A DNA stretch of 64,000 nt from Datisca glomerata (GCA_003255025.1 QANY01013371.1:951263-1015262); one strand, 5' to 3'; counted from the stretch's first letter, positions 1 through 11,029 are shown. The notes: generated by a model from the sequence alone, not told the origin. Numbers and translations: made by a program.

Positions 1-1393
1 AAATCTCGAAGCAAAGTAGTTCTTGAGGAATTAGCGTTTGATGAGATCAGACCACCTTCATTATCAATTGATAAACAACAACCACAGAAACCACAGTTCC
101 TGTTAAGAAAATCCTGGCAAGATGCCCTAGTGTAAGACACTGATAATGATGATCCATTATCTTATGAAGAAGTAAAGTATGATCCTGAAAATGAGAAATG
201 ACAAGATGTCATGAACCAGGAAATGGAATTGATGTATTCTAATTTCGTTTGGGAATTTGTAGATCTACCTGAAGATGTCAGGCCCATTGAATGTAAATGG
301 ATCTTCAAGAAGAAAAGAAGTGAAAATGGAAAAGTAGATACTTTCAAGGCATGGCTAGCAGCCAAAGGTTATACTCAATGGGAAGAAGTCGATTATGAAG
401 AGACATTCTCCCATTTTGCCATGCTAAAATCCATTAGCATCCTTTTGTCCATAGCCGCTAGTTTAGACTATGAGATATGAAAAATGGATGCCAAGATAGC
501 TTTTCAGAATGACTCTTTTGAAGAAAACATCTATATGATGCAACTAGGTTTCGTGAAAATGAGCAAGATTCAAAAGTATGCAAGTTTCTTAAATCCATGT
601 GTGGATTAAAGCAAACATCTAGATCTTAGAACCTTACTTTTGATGAGATTATTAAATCATATGGCTTCGAGCAAAATGTTGACGAAACTTGTATTTATAA
701 ATACATCAAAGATAATATAATGGTTTTTTTAGTTCTTATGTCGACGCTATTCTACTCATTGGGAATGATGTAAAAACTTTGTCAAAGGTAAATAAGTGGT
801 GAGCTGAGAAATTCTAAATGAAAGATTTGGGAGAAGCGAGCTATGTTCTCGACATGCAAATCCCAAGAGATAGAAAGAACAAGTTCTTGATACTTTCTAA
901 GGCATCTTATATTGATAAGATGCTGGAGAGATTCTCTATGAAGAATTCTGAGAAAGGTTCCTTATGCTTCAGTTGTTGGTAGTATCATGTATGCCATGTT
1001 GTGTACGAGACCAGACATGTGTTATGTGGTGGGAATTATCAATCGTTATCAATCGAATCCAAGTTTAGAACATTGGATTGTAGTAAAGCATATTCTAGAG
1101 TATCTTAGGAGAAGGAGAAACTATATGCTTATTTGTTCAAGTGGAGACCTGAATCGCACTTGATATACTGATTAGGAATCAAATAAAGATTGTCAAAAAT
1201 CGACGTCTGGGTCATACACTAAGGTGATCAAAATGTTATGAAGAGAACATTGGATGAGAATCTGGCTCTGATTGTTATGGAGATAGTGTCGGATCAGAAC
1301 CTGGTTGACCCATTTACCAAGACACTTCCTGCAAAATCGTTTGATGGTCATGTGCAAAACATGCGGTTGAGAGAGATGCCACATTTGCTTTAG
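1..1393 (+). pseudogene. copia pol remnant (reverse transcriptase to RNase H)
   Basis: Would encode the C-terminal half of a copia polyprotein: reverse transcriptase, which copies element RNA, and RNase H. The clearest piece, 211-480, reads WEFVDLPEDVRPIECKWIFK, the N-terminal copia RT block. At about 737-748 the catalytic YVDD box reads YVDA, followed by ILLIGND. Further blocks in other frames are KDLGEASYVLDMQIPRDR (about 820-870) and LVDPFTKTLPAKSFDGHV, the usual C-terminal end. The stretch between SGSYTK and that end is much too short, so the RNase H core is deleted. Many stops and frameshifts (for example TGA at about 478) rule out function. The copia family call is firm; the reading frame is broken. 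Confidence 0.88.
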
Positions 1394-1407
1394 GGCAAGT
1401 GGGAGAT

Positions 1408-3580
1408 TGTTGGGGGTTATGCCCTCAAAGCATGTGTATTGACATTATAAAACGAAATTTAATGGAATTACATTTTTCTTATAATTGTTCTTTTAAATTA
1501 TTGTTGAATAATTTATAGATATATCTAAAAATTCCATATTCATTAATGAGACTATGATCTTGTATTAGTAGGAGAGGATTAAGATCATATATAATGAATA
1601 AAAATATCAGCAACATATTAAAGTATAGAATCTTTAATGAATGGTTGCTAGTAGGTTCATTAAGCATTATAAAAGCGTGTAATCTTGTTCCGGATTATTG
1701 ATGTGGATAGACATCTTAATGAATGTACTTTATATAATAAAATTATATATGACAAGACCGATGTGCTTTAATATCTTTATTAACGTGTCATTTATCATAA
1801 ATATTTAATACATATCAATCAAATGATCATATGTAGATCAATGTGAATCCTAAGTAGTCATGCACTTCTATACATGTCTGTTGGATCTTTTGATTCACTC
1901 GTTAGTGTTTATTGTAAACATGCTAGTAATTTTTGTTTTAGAGATTCAGTGATATAGATGACTGGGAACATGATCTTACAAGATTTGGAATCTAAGCTTT
2001 CTTAACAGATCCTATATTGGTTCTTTTAAAGGAGCTAAATGGTTATTGAGCTCAAATTTATAATACAATTATAAATTAGTCATTCATTAGTGAATTAATT
2101 GTACTCAAGGATCAAGAGATAATTAGAGTGGTAAAGTGACAATTCTGACCAACTCTAATTTACAAATTAATAATTTGAGGACATAACTATATGAAATGAT
2201 TATATCAATGAAATACACGAGAATACTCTGTAAAATATTCTATAACCTCTAAGAGTGCAATTCTATATTTATAGTGGAGTAATAATGAAATAATCTAGTT
2301 AAAGTGTTTAATTAATAATCTAGTTTATTGGAGCTTAAGATTATAAGTCCATGGTCCCTAAGTCATCTCTGTACTATGCAGTCTAGGGTGTGAATATTTC
2401 AAGATATGAGGAAATGACTGACATATAAAATAAATTTTTATTCAGGGACAAATACATAATTATGTGTGATTCATTAAAAAGAATTAATTAATTATATTAT
2501 TTATATTAATTTTTGGAAATTATATATAAATAATTATATAAATTAATTTTTTAATTATCGATAAGTGAGACAGAATATCTTATTTATGAAATTAGATAAT
2601 TATAAATTATTATTAGATAATAACTAAGTCAACTAATTGTTATTTGTGAACTAACATATAAACTAGTTGATTGTGATGATCAGATAAGTTAATTTTAAAG
2701 TAACTAATATGTATATATTTATTTGATTAAAATAAATATTTAAGTTGTAGTAATTACCACGTGTCAATTACTGATTGAGAATCAGAGATTGACATGAACT
2801 ACTGTAGTGACACGTGGCACTACAGTTGTGGGCGTGCAGTACAGTAATGTCATACGACACTACTATATTGCTACACGACACTACCGTAGTGCCGTGAGCA
2901 CATAATGCCATGAGACATTATGATAGCTCACGACAATTGCAGTGGGCCTCCGCTGCAATGATAATTTTGAAATTAAATATTATTTTAAGTTTATCTCTTA
3001 AAAATTTGATGAGCCTAGAAATTATATATAGGTATGATTCTAATGGTCTTTGTGTTAGTTTGTGTGTTGAGAACATAATTGCTATGAGAGTGAAAATTCT
3101 CTGTGATTAAAAGTTAATAAAAAACTTTGTGAAAATAATCATCATATTCTCTTAGAGTATTGTCTCATAAAATTAATCATTCTTAGTAAATCTCTAGATC
3201 TCATGTGTTGAGTACATCTAGAGACATAAAAAGTGTCTCTGAATTATTCTACGTGCCTACACACGTCCTAGTGCGTTTGGGGATTGACTAGGAAGATTTT
3301 GGTGTGGATCTCAAAATCTGTTGTTTGTAGGAACACATGACCGTTGCTTTGCGAGGACGCTTGATATAGACTATAAGAGATATATGATTCATATCCATTT
3401 ATGTCTTAGATTTAATATATAAATATATAATGGATCCTGATTGAAAGAAGTTTTCAATAAAAGTTTTTTATTTTGGAAACTACAGCGTTGTGCTTGTTTT
3501 TTGTTTTATCGAAAAATATTCATTTTTCATAAAATTTTAAAAGTCACACTTCTACCACGCGAGCGCCGCCGTTTCCAACA
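1408..3580 (+). repeat. 3' LTR of the Angela-like copia element
   Basis: 2,173 bp from TGTTGG to CCAACA, directly after the polypurine tract. Long for copia but in the range of Angela/BARE LTRs. It is AT-rich with no coding sequence. A cluster at 2757-2935 holds two G-box cores (CACGTG, in ccacgtgtc and acacgtggc) and several short GTAGTG/CACTAC inverted pairs. The last 350 bp are richer in GC. Confidence 0.85.
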
Positions 3581-3589
3581 TTGTGTCTC

Positions 3590-4060
3590 TCAAATATGCT
3601 CATAAGGTGGCTGAGATGCATGTTTGCTACTTTAGAATGTATCATCTACATAATCCTCCACAAAGTCATGTATCATGATGTGGAACATTTCCATCATTGC
3701 CCTTTCATAAGTAGCCGCAACATTTTTCAATTTGAACGACATCATAACATAATAAAAATTCCCAAATGGAGTCTTGAAGGTGGTTTTCTTAACATCCCCA
3801 GGCATCATTTTGATCTAGTTGTACCCACTGAACCCATCCATGAAGGAGAACATCTCATGCTCCACCGTGGCGTCCACCCAGGCGTCTACATTGGGCAGTG
3901 GGAAATCATCTTTTAAACATGCCTTATTCAAGTCTCTGAAATCAACACAAAACCGTATCTGGCCGTTCTTTTTTTTCATTAGAAAAATATTGGTAAGCCA
4001 AGCAGGGTGTTTGATTGGTTTTATGAACTTAGCCTCCATGAGCTGGTGATCTCAGACTTT
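3590..4060 (-). pseudogene. gypsy reverse transcriptase fragment
   Basis: Part of the polyprotein that copies element RNA to DNA. The minus-strand segment 4039-3815 reads MEAKFIKPIKHPAWLTNIFL then RFCVDFRDLNKAC, DDFPLPNVDAWVDATV and MFSFMDGFSGYN, the standard N-terminal gypsy RT blocks including the first catalytic Asp (FMD). The next 200 bases continue with KTPFGNFYYVMMSFKLKNVA and the active site DYVDD (codons at about 3642-3653), followed at once by a stop. A TAG also interrupts NQIKM. RT is cut off at 3580 by the copia LTR. Family assignment is secure; the fragment is not functional. Confidence 0.88.
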
Positions 4061-4204
4061 TTTTACAATTCTACTTCGGGGTGAAAGTGTCGTGGAGGTT
4101 GCTTAATGGGGCTACACACCATAGAGATGACCACGTGAACACATCCTGAAATTCTCGAAGCAGGGTCAATAGGCCTTCTCTCTGACCTTAAGCCATACTT
4201 TTTG

Positions 4205-4770
4205 CTAGGAGGATGGGTATCCGCCTACCTTCCCATCAAAGAACACTTCCTCCCATTCCTCTTGTGATGACGACAATATTGGTTTCAAAGGTTCTTCTAA
4301 CACTTCGTTATTCATCACGTATGTTCCACTTATATGCCCTTGGTGTTTCACGAATGCCTCCTCTTTCATCATATCCTCATATATTCCACCGTTAGTGGGA
4401 TCATGGTGTTCTCTTGACCTCAAGCACCATCATAAACGATACGCTCTCTTCCCATTTGGTAGTGTCACCTTAATGACTACTTCACTGCCCGCCTTCACAA
4501 ACACCTTCCCTCATGTATCTTCCCATTTTGGCAAATTGATGGCCATGATCTTCCTTGGGACAACCATCTCGACGACAACGATCTTAACAAACAGAGTGGC
4601 CTCAAGTAAATGGGCCTCAGTCTCGTCAAGTGGCATGAAATTGATCCCGGACCCATTATAAAAAAAGGCCATCCTAACCTACATCCCATTAACTAGAGCT
4701 TCCGCATACAGAGGGTGATTGTGCCATACCATCTTCACCATGTGATCTACGTTGGTGAAGTTAATGGCTC
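4205..4770 (-). pseudogene. gypsy aspartic protease region
   Basis: Corresponds to the aspartic protease that cuts the gypsy polyprotein. On the minus strand it reads WHNHPLYAEALVNGM, then FFYNGSGINFMPLDETEA, GKVFVKAGSEVVIKV and LPNGKRAYRLWW. In related plant gypsy elements the active site is VDNGSGIN, where the Asp is catalytic; here that codon is TAT (Tyr), so the catalytic residue is lost. Stops interrupt NGM/VRMAF and EDT/GKV. Upstream on the same strand, 4939-4679 carries a leader reading LELDQEARRQLTQKLVNIC. Assignment rests on order and motif only. Confidence 0.65.
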
Positions 4771-4929
4771 CCTTTTCATTCTTCCTTATTCTCCCCAAAG
4801 GCGGTTGAGAGAAGTAGCATTGTGCCCAGACCTTGCTTTCTTCACAAATGTTCACCAACTTCTGAGTCAGTTGACGCCGAGCCTCTTGATCTAGCTCCAA
4901 CATGTCAAATAATTTCTTGCAAACCCTCA

Positions 4930-5414
4930 TCATCAACATGATTCTATGAAGGCAGCATGTGCTCCCATATGCACGTCATTGTCCTCTTGTTTCTCATCAT
5001 CTGTCATGGCCCCTTATGATGTAGAGGGACCTCCAACCACACTAACCATTTTTTCATTAGCCTGTGATGGGAAATGCTAGTCCTCCATGGCTTCCACATC
5101 CTTAGTAATGATCTCCCCTCCCCTTTCTTAAGCTTGTCATGGAAGATCCGCCTTAAATTTTTATAATCTTTTGTTGCATGGGTGGTGTCCCGGTGGAAGC
5201 AGTAATACCGGGGTGATTTAATTTCTTCTCTGGTGAGCAACTTGTCCACCCAAGATCTCCGTATGACCTTATCCTTGACTCAGAAGTCCAAAATTACCTA
5301 AACCTTGTCCATGGAGCAAGGGAAATGTGCTGGAACATCTCTTTCACTCCAGCCTCATTTGCACCGCACCCTTGGGGTTGTGCCATAGCTACTTGCGGTG
5401 TGTACCTCTCGGGA
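4930..5414 (-). pseudogene. gypsy gag, C-terminal part
   Basis: C-terminal part of the gypsy gag (RNA-binding capsid) polyprotein. The segment 5249-5004 reads MDKLLTREEIKSPRYYCFHR then DTTHATKDYKNLRRIFHDKL, matching the plant gypsy pattern RYCxxHRxxxHxTxDCxxLRxIF just after the capsid. In this copy the Cys of DC has become Tyr (DYKNL), so the knuckle-like motif is incomplete. Just upstream the frame continues with ILDFWVKDKVIRRSWVDKL, with a stop. The 5' half of gag lies past the hAT element, starting at 6849. Confidence 0.78.
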
Positions 5415-5592
5415 TTCTACGCTAGGGGTGTAAGTAAAACCGCAAAAATCATTCAAACTGACCGAACCAAACTGATGCGGTTCAGTCAGTTTTGTCAATT
5501 CTGGCAGTTCGGTTCAGTGGCAGTAGTTGAAAATAAGTGCAGTTCGGTTTAGTTTACGGTTTATGTAAGAAAACCGCACCGAACCCCCCATA

Positions 5593-5619
5593 TATATGTG
5601 TGTGTGTGTGTGTGTGTGT
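5593..5619. repeat. (TG)n microsatellite
   Basis: An uninterrupted run of TG dinucleotides after a short TA run, within the hAT element. Confidence 0.95.
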
Positions 5620-5704
5620 CTCATTTTACCCTAATTTCCTTCCCCTACCTTGATTCTCATCTCACCATCATTTCACAATCCACAAACCCTAACCCCCCTT
5701 TGGC

Positions 5705-6095
5705 GATCGAAGACCTGCGACTGTGAGTAGTGCTCAAAGACCTGCGTTACTGGGCATCTCTCGTCGTGCTCGACTGCTCAATGCTCACAGCTCCTTCGAC
5801 GAACTGTAACTGGTCAATCTCTCTCACAATCTCTCTAATTGTTTGTTGTTCTGTCGGTTTGTTAAATTTGTAAAGTTGGGGATCGATGAATTTGGTGATA
5901 GAATACCTGTGACTGCGAGCAATGCTCGAAGACCTGCGTTACTCCCTGTTGCTCAGCGTGCTCGACTTCTCAGTGCTCACAGCTACATCGACGGACTGTA
6001 ACTGGTAACTGGTATCTCTCTCTCTCTCTAATTGTTTGTTTTTCTGTCGATTTGTTAAATTTGTGAGGTTTAGGATCGATGATTTTGGTGCTATT
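5705..6095. repeat. Tandem duplication, about 192 bp x 2, inside the hAT element
   Basis: Two diverged copies begin at about 5705 and 5896. Shared landmarks are GACCTGCGTTACT (5739 and 5931), GTGCTCGACT and GACTGTAACTGG, followed in both by a CT-rich tract and TTGTTAAATTTGT. Offset is 192-193 bp. It reads like duplicated 5'-UTR or promoter sequence, but no gene follows. Confidence 0.8.
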
Positions 6096-6848
6096 TGATT
6101 TAAGATTCATCACCAATATTTTGGGCTTTATAGTTTCTCATAATATAGTACCGAGTATAACTATATCCCTTGATGGAAGAAATCCGTAACATGGACTACT
6201 TTAAGCTTCCATACGAATTCTTTCTTTCACAAGCTAGATTATTTCAGCTGAACTCTGAGTATATTTTTCTGTTCCGGTAAGCTTAGTTCATTATAATTCC
6301 CAATCCCCCCTCTGTTTGGTTTCTGAAAAATTAGATATTGAAAGTTTGTATACATTTAATTTCTTTCTGGTTTTAGCTTTCATTTCCCCCACCTTATTAG
6401 TGTTGATGACTAAGGAGTGTGCAATAGTGGAGGGCGATGGAGAGGAGTGATTACGAAGCAACTACTGTTTAGTTGTTTTATTATTTTACATTTTATATAA
6501 CTTTTGGACAATATTATGCTTATGTGGTTGGTTCTTGCTAAGGTGGTTTGAGATGATTGAAATTTGATATTTTGAACTTTGAAGTCTGTTTTGGTTTTTT
6601 AAAGTGTTTTTGGATTGAGTAATTTGCAATGTTGGTAAAATCATATGTTTTTTATATGGGTTGATGATTTGAATATTGTTTATCAGGTTTATTTTGGCAG
6701 AATTGTTTTTGGATTGAACCGTAAAAATCAAACTCAACCAAAACGGTTTGGTGTTTTAGTTCGGTTTATGTATATTAGGTGATTTGGTTCAGTTTGAAAA
6801 AACCCTTAAATCGAATCGAACCAAACCGATTACACCCCTATTCCACGC

Positions 6849-8012
6849 ACGCCCTCCGTGCTCACTCTGCTCCACGACTTTTGGCTTGGGCAGTGAAGTG
6901 TTGGTGCATTGAGCAGCCATGTTGAGGTGGGAGAACGTGGTGATGTTGAGGTTCTCTAGATGTGCCTGATACTCATTTATCATCCCGCAAATGCACATCT
7001 TCATTAAGGCTTCCACATTCTGCAAATGCTCACAATCTAATGCCTTATCTTTGAACTATATGACATAGGTAATTAGGTTCTCATCATTTATTTAAGACTC
7101 ATGCACCAACTTAAGAATGCCCATCTTCTCTTCAAACACAAAGAACTTGGTCATGAAGGTAGAAATTATATGCGGCCAAGTCAAACTGATCCTGGCGCCA
7201 GATTGGTGTACCATGTGTATGCTTGCTTAGTCAACGCTTTGAGAACTCTCTCAGCCTCATGGACTCATCACATTCGAGTAGTCCCAAGTCATCAATGAAA
7301 TGTACGATGTGCTCTCTTACACATCCTTCCTTCCCATTATAGTTACGGAACTTTGGAGGCACATAGTCAGATGGGTAGGGCCTCATCGCCAACTCAGACT
7401 GCTAAAAGGGGCAAAAATCTACTATTGTCTTGCTCAAGGCAGCCTTGGGCCTCTCCATTTCCATAATTTTTTGCAGCACCTCTCTTGTGAGGAAAGAGCC
7501 AGGATCAGCGCCATCGATCGGACTATCATGCATCGGCGTAGTCTGTGGAAATGCTTGTTGGAAGGCTGCTTGTGGAATGATGTTTGCGAGGTTGTTTGAG
7601 TCAACCACATTCTAATCACTATTTTCTATCTTGAATCTGGATGGGCCTTTGGGTTTCATAGGTAAGATGGGTACATCGGCCCCAACTTGGCTCAACATGG
7701 GTGGTATAATATGGATATAAGGTGGCGGTGGAGCGGGATTTTATGCAGCCGCGAGGAATATGGTTAGTGTACCAAGACGTTTGTGGTTCTCGGGTTGTTA
7801 GAAGCCTGCAGCTCCCTAATAGTATTGGTTTGCTCCATTGCTATCATGGTGGTGCCAGTGGCGGCGGCAAGGGTAAATCTCTCACGGGAAGTAGTTTCTT
7901 CCGCGTCTTGATTCTCTATCAATGGACTATTATCTCCTTCTATGTGAGAAAAAGCTCTCGTGATTCTACCACGTCCAACCATACTCAATGAAAAATGCAG
8001 GAGACAGGTCAC
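6849..8012 (-). pseudogene. gypsy gag, N-terminal part
   Basis: N-terminal two thirds of the gypsy capsid polyprotein, minus strand, in several frames. Near 8012 it starts MTCLLHFSLSMVGRGRITRA. Downstream blocks are LTREVLQKIMEMERPKAALS (7608-7402), RPYPSDYVPPKFRNYNGKEG and HIVHFIDDLGLLECDESMRL (about 7400-7250), and LMKMCICGMINEYQAHLENL with NITTFSHLNMAAQCTN (7025-6789). This is the gag organisation I know from Tat-like plant elements: EHIxxFIDDLG, LREFSK, ICIxGMxxEYxxxLENL. Frameshifts separate the blocks. The hAT element at 5423-6840 splits gag here. Confidence 0.78.
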
Positions 8013-8030
8013 TCCCCAGTGGATTCGCCA
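8013..8030 (-). other. Primer-binding-site-like sequence of the gypsy element
   Basis: On the minus strand it reads TGGCGAATCCACTGGGGA, beginning with TGG as expected for pairing with a tRNA CCA end. It lies six bases inside the proposed LTR edge (8036) and just before gag. The same type of site occurs in plant Tat/Athila elements. The tRNA species is not assigned. Confidence 0.65.
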
Positions 8031-8035
8031 AAATA

Positions 8036-9180
8036 TGTAGGGTTTTCGGGTGATATAGAAATGAGCGACCTACTCTATGACAAGTAAGCCTAGGAATGTG
8101 AGAATGGTGTGACTAAAATAGTGAAAGACAAGCACCTTAGGTTGACCTCATGATGGTGACAAAATGCCTTTAGTGTTCTAAGGTTGAAGAGAACTCAAGT
8201 ATGGAATATTCTCTGGTTTTGACATAGGAAAAAATGAGAGTGATGATCCTCATAATGATACTAACGACCCCCTTATATAGATGGGGTCATGTAGGGACTA
8301 CAAATTTGTCATTTGCAATGACACGAAAATCATTTATAATAATCGTGGTCACGCCTAGAACGTGATCACACTCATAAATATGGTCACATTCATAACATAT
8401 GATAACACTTTACACCCTCAACTATTCACGCCTTCATATCATCAAGTAGTCATATAACGAACCAAACCAACTCATAGATGGGCTGCTTGAACTTTACCAT
8501 CAGCCTTTGGGCTTCCTCAAAGGCTTATGTATGAATACCCACTCTACGACCTGTAAAGGAGGCTAGACCACCGCACCCACCTTTGGGCTCCCGAAAGGTG
8601 GAAAAACCATGGCGCACTCCTTTGGGCTCCCCTGAAGGCGGGTGTACCATCATGTCCATCTTTGGGCACACCAAAGGCGACACTGTGGGGTTTTTCTCTG
8701 ATGGCGGTGCATTGCGCATTTTGACCCATCTTTATCAGAAAGGGGAAAATGCAAGGTGCCTAAGGAGGCCATACCCTTCGAGGAGGCTTTCCTCTCTTGG
8801 TACATCGTAACCTTATCCTAATCCTACCAGACCACAACCCTTAGATTATTCTCAAGTAAGGAATGGCCTTTGAGCCTTTGTCACTAAGCTCGAAGGCGGG
8901 TTACGACTGATAACTTAGATAATTCAACAATGGGCTTGCCACCTTTATAGGTTCAAGAGTGCCCCTTACAAGTGTAGCCATTGGGTACGCTTCCTTTATA
9001 CTTAAGTATCATCCCTTATAAACATATTTGCTATTATAATACATTGATCTTGTCATGCGACGAAGGGTGACCTAGGCTTCTCTTTGGGTGCCACGTGTAT
9101 ATCTTGACACGTCGTATATGATGAGGTGATTCACAATTTGCACACGTTCCAAGAAAAAGTACTACTTGATAATAAAGATT
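8036..9180 (-). repeat. LTR of the minus-strand gypsy element
   Basis: On the plus strand it starts TGTAGGGTTTTC next to the PBS. On the minus strand a TATA box, CTATATAAGG, lies at 8271-8280, correctly placed to drive transcription toward gag. At 8508-8680 there are four degenerate copies of CCTTTGGGCTCCC followed by GAAGGCGG, each a small palindrome, spaced about 38-72 bp. The far boundary is unclear because no second LTR is in the window. Confidence 0.6.
8271..8280 (-). promoter_or_regulatory. TATA box in the gypsy LTR
   Basis: CTATATAAGG on the minus strand, about 240 bp before the PBS-like site, oriented toward gag. Confidence 0.5.
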
Positions 9181-9224
9181 TAAGACTTGCCAAATCATGA
9201 TTTACATTTTATGGTAGGTACAAT

Positions 9225-9551
9225 TAGAGGTGTACATGGTAAGTTTAGTTCTCTTTTTAAGCTAAAAATATAACCAAACTGAAATCTTATTGGTGATATA
9301 GTGAACCAATTTGAACTGTAAATCTCATATAAACTGAATCCAACTGAACATTTTGGTTGGTTCGGTTGTTATTTTGATTAAATATTTGATTTGGTTTGTA
9401 ATTTCATGGAATATTTAATCGAACAAAAAATTATATGTTATTTACATGACCGAACCGGCCTAAATCGTGGATAATTATAAACCTGACTGAACCTGTCCTT
9501 TTGTTCTCTTCGATTTGATCAGATCAATTATGTATATATTTGCACACCCCT
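9225..9551. mobile_element. hAT-like MITE (about 327 bp)
   Basis: The left end is TAGAGGTGTACA. The right end is TGCACACCCCT, the inverted form with one or two changes. Flanks are GGTACAAT (9217-9224) and GATACAAT (9552-9559), an 8-bp target duplication with one mismatch. Internal AACCAAACTGAA and ACCGAACCGG blocks resemble the larger hAT element at 5423. The terminal base on each side is ambiguous by one position. Confidence 0.72.
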
Positions 9552-9942
9552 GATACAATGTGATGCTTTGTTAGCGATATATTTTGCACTTTTGTCTTTT
9601 TTTTCATGATTAAGTATTGTTACTTTATGATTAAAACTCCTCGTTTGCGTATGATGATTAGGATCCAAATTTTACATAAGAAGATTGATGAATATTTGTA
9701 CATTACATGCCAAACTCATAAAACCCATTTCAAATAAATAGAAAGGGACGTATGTGCTAACCCTATATTTTTATTTATCTTCACTTTTAAACACAACAAT
9801 AAAAGAGAAATGGCAATGCAAAGTTGGGGAAACTTTACAATGCCAAGAATAATTTTCCAGCATTAGTGCAGGGCCATTGTGGCCCTTAGATTGGTTTTGA
9901 AGCAATCTGGGCCACACAAAACTCAACAGGTAACTTTTTTTA

Positions 9943-11029
9943 CACCAATTACGTAGTGAAGTTCATTAAATACGTACAAAATAATAATTCTTGGAGGAGT
10001 TCACCAAATATGTAGTGAGGTTCACCGATTACGTAATAAGGTTCACCAAATACATACCAAATAATAATTCTTAGAGGGGTTCACCAAATACATCTAGGGT
10101 TCACCAAATACGTAGTGGGGGTTCACCAATTACATAGTGAACTTCGTGAAATATGTACAAGATAATAATTCTTGGAGGAGTTCACCAAATACGTATTGAG
10201 GTTCACCAATTACGTAGTGGGGTTCACCAAATACGTAAAAAATAAGAATTCTTGGACGGGTTCACCAAATACATACTAGGGTTCATCAAATACGTACTGA
10301 AGTTCACCAATTACGTAGTGAGGTTCATCAAATATGTACAAAATAATATTTCTTAAAGGGGTTCACCAAATACGTACTGGGGTTCACTAATTACGTAGTG
10401 GGGTTCACCAAATATGTACAAAATAAAATTCTTGGAGGGGTTCACCAAATACTTACTGGGATTCACCAATTACGTATCGAGATTCACCATTTACATAGTG
10501 GGGTTCACCAGATACGTGTAAAATAATAATTCTTGGAGGGGTTTACAAATTACGTACTGGAGTTCACTAATTACATACTGGGATTCATCAATTATGTAAT
10601 GTGGTTCACCAAATACGTACAAAATAATAATTCTTGGAGGGGTCCACCAAATACATACAAAATAATAATTCTTGGAGGGGTCCACCAAATACATACTGGG
10701 GTTCACCAATTATGTATTGGGGTTCACCAACTACGTATTGGGGTTCACCAATTACGTATTGGGGTTCACCAATTTCGTACAAGTTAATAATTCTTGAAGG
10801 GGTTCACCAAATACGTAGTGGGGTTCACCAAATATATTTAAAATAATAATTCTTGGAGTGGTTCACCAAATACGTACTGGGGTTCACCAATTATTTACTA
10901 GGATTCATTAATTACGTAGTGGGGTTCACAAAATACATACAACATAATAATTCTTAGAGTGGTTCACCAAATACGTACTAGGGTTCACCAATTACGTACT
11001 AGGGTTCACCAATTACGTACTAGCGTTCA
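9943..11029. repeat. Composite minisatellite, 20/21-bp monomers
   Basis: About 50 tandem units of the form GGGGTTCACCAAATACGTACT, with two main variants (CCAAATACG and CCAATTACG). Every few units one is replaced by a 20-bp spacer, ACAAAATAATAATTCTTGGA. Spacer copies occur at about 9981, 10061, 10162, 10242, 10343, 10423, 10523, 10624, 10662, 10784, 10843 and 10944. Intervals are 80, 101, 80, 101, 80, 100, 101, then 38, 122, 59, 101: multiples of about 20, with a regular 80/101 alternation first. Open frames inside merely echo the repeat (GVHQL-type peptides) and are not called as genes. Confidence 0.93.

Larger units (their letters stand above)
1..3580 (+). mobile_element. Ty1/copia element, Angela/BARE-like, 3' part
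   Basis: The end of copia pol is followed by a purine-rich tract (about 1393-1407) and a 2.17 kb LTR that starts TGTTGG and ends CCAACA. The start, TGTTGGGGGTTATGCCCTC, resembles the start of BARE-1/Angela LTRs as I remember them, which is the basis for the lineage call. The 5' LTR, gag, protease and integrase lie outside the window. The right end abuts a minus-strand gypsy reverse transcriptase, so this element inserted into the gypsy one. The target duplication cannot be checked because the left end is missing. Confidence 0.85.
5423..6840. mobile_element. hAT-type non-autonomous transposon (1,418 bp)
   Basis: Terminal inverted repeats TAGGGGTGTAA (5423) and TTACACCCCTA (ending 6840) are flanked by an 8-bp near-duplication, TTCTACGC (5415-5422) and TTCCACGC (6841-6848). 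An 8-bp target duplication is the hAT hallmark. GGTTCGGTT-like subterminal motifs lie near both ends. No transposase is visible. The element interrupts the minus-strand gypsy gag, whose two halves flank it. It contains a (TG)n tract (about 5593-5619) and an internal tandem duplication of about 192 bp (see separate entry). Confidence 0.88.
3581..9180 (-). mobile_element. Ty3/gypsy element, Tat-like, minus strand, interrupted
   Basis: Read on the minus strand, from high to low coordinates: LTR (8036 to about 9180), PBS-like site (8013-8030), gag (8012 to about 4940 with a hAT element inside), protease (about 4770-4205) and reverse transcriptase (about 4060-3590). The rest of pol and the other LTR would lie left of the copia insertion at 3580 and beyond the window. 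All coding parts have stops or shifts. The outer LTR boundary is not resolved; 9180 is an estimate. Confidence 0.8.

Noticed and set aside
3581..3916. Plus-strand open frame of 111 codons
   Set aside because: Shadow of the minus-strand gypsy reverse transcriptase.
10533..10846. Open frames across the 20/21-bp minisatellite
   Set aside because: The frames only echo the repeat unit and exist in several phases; no sign of a gene.
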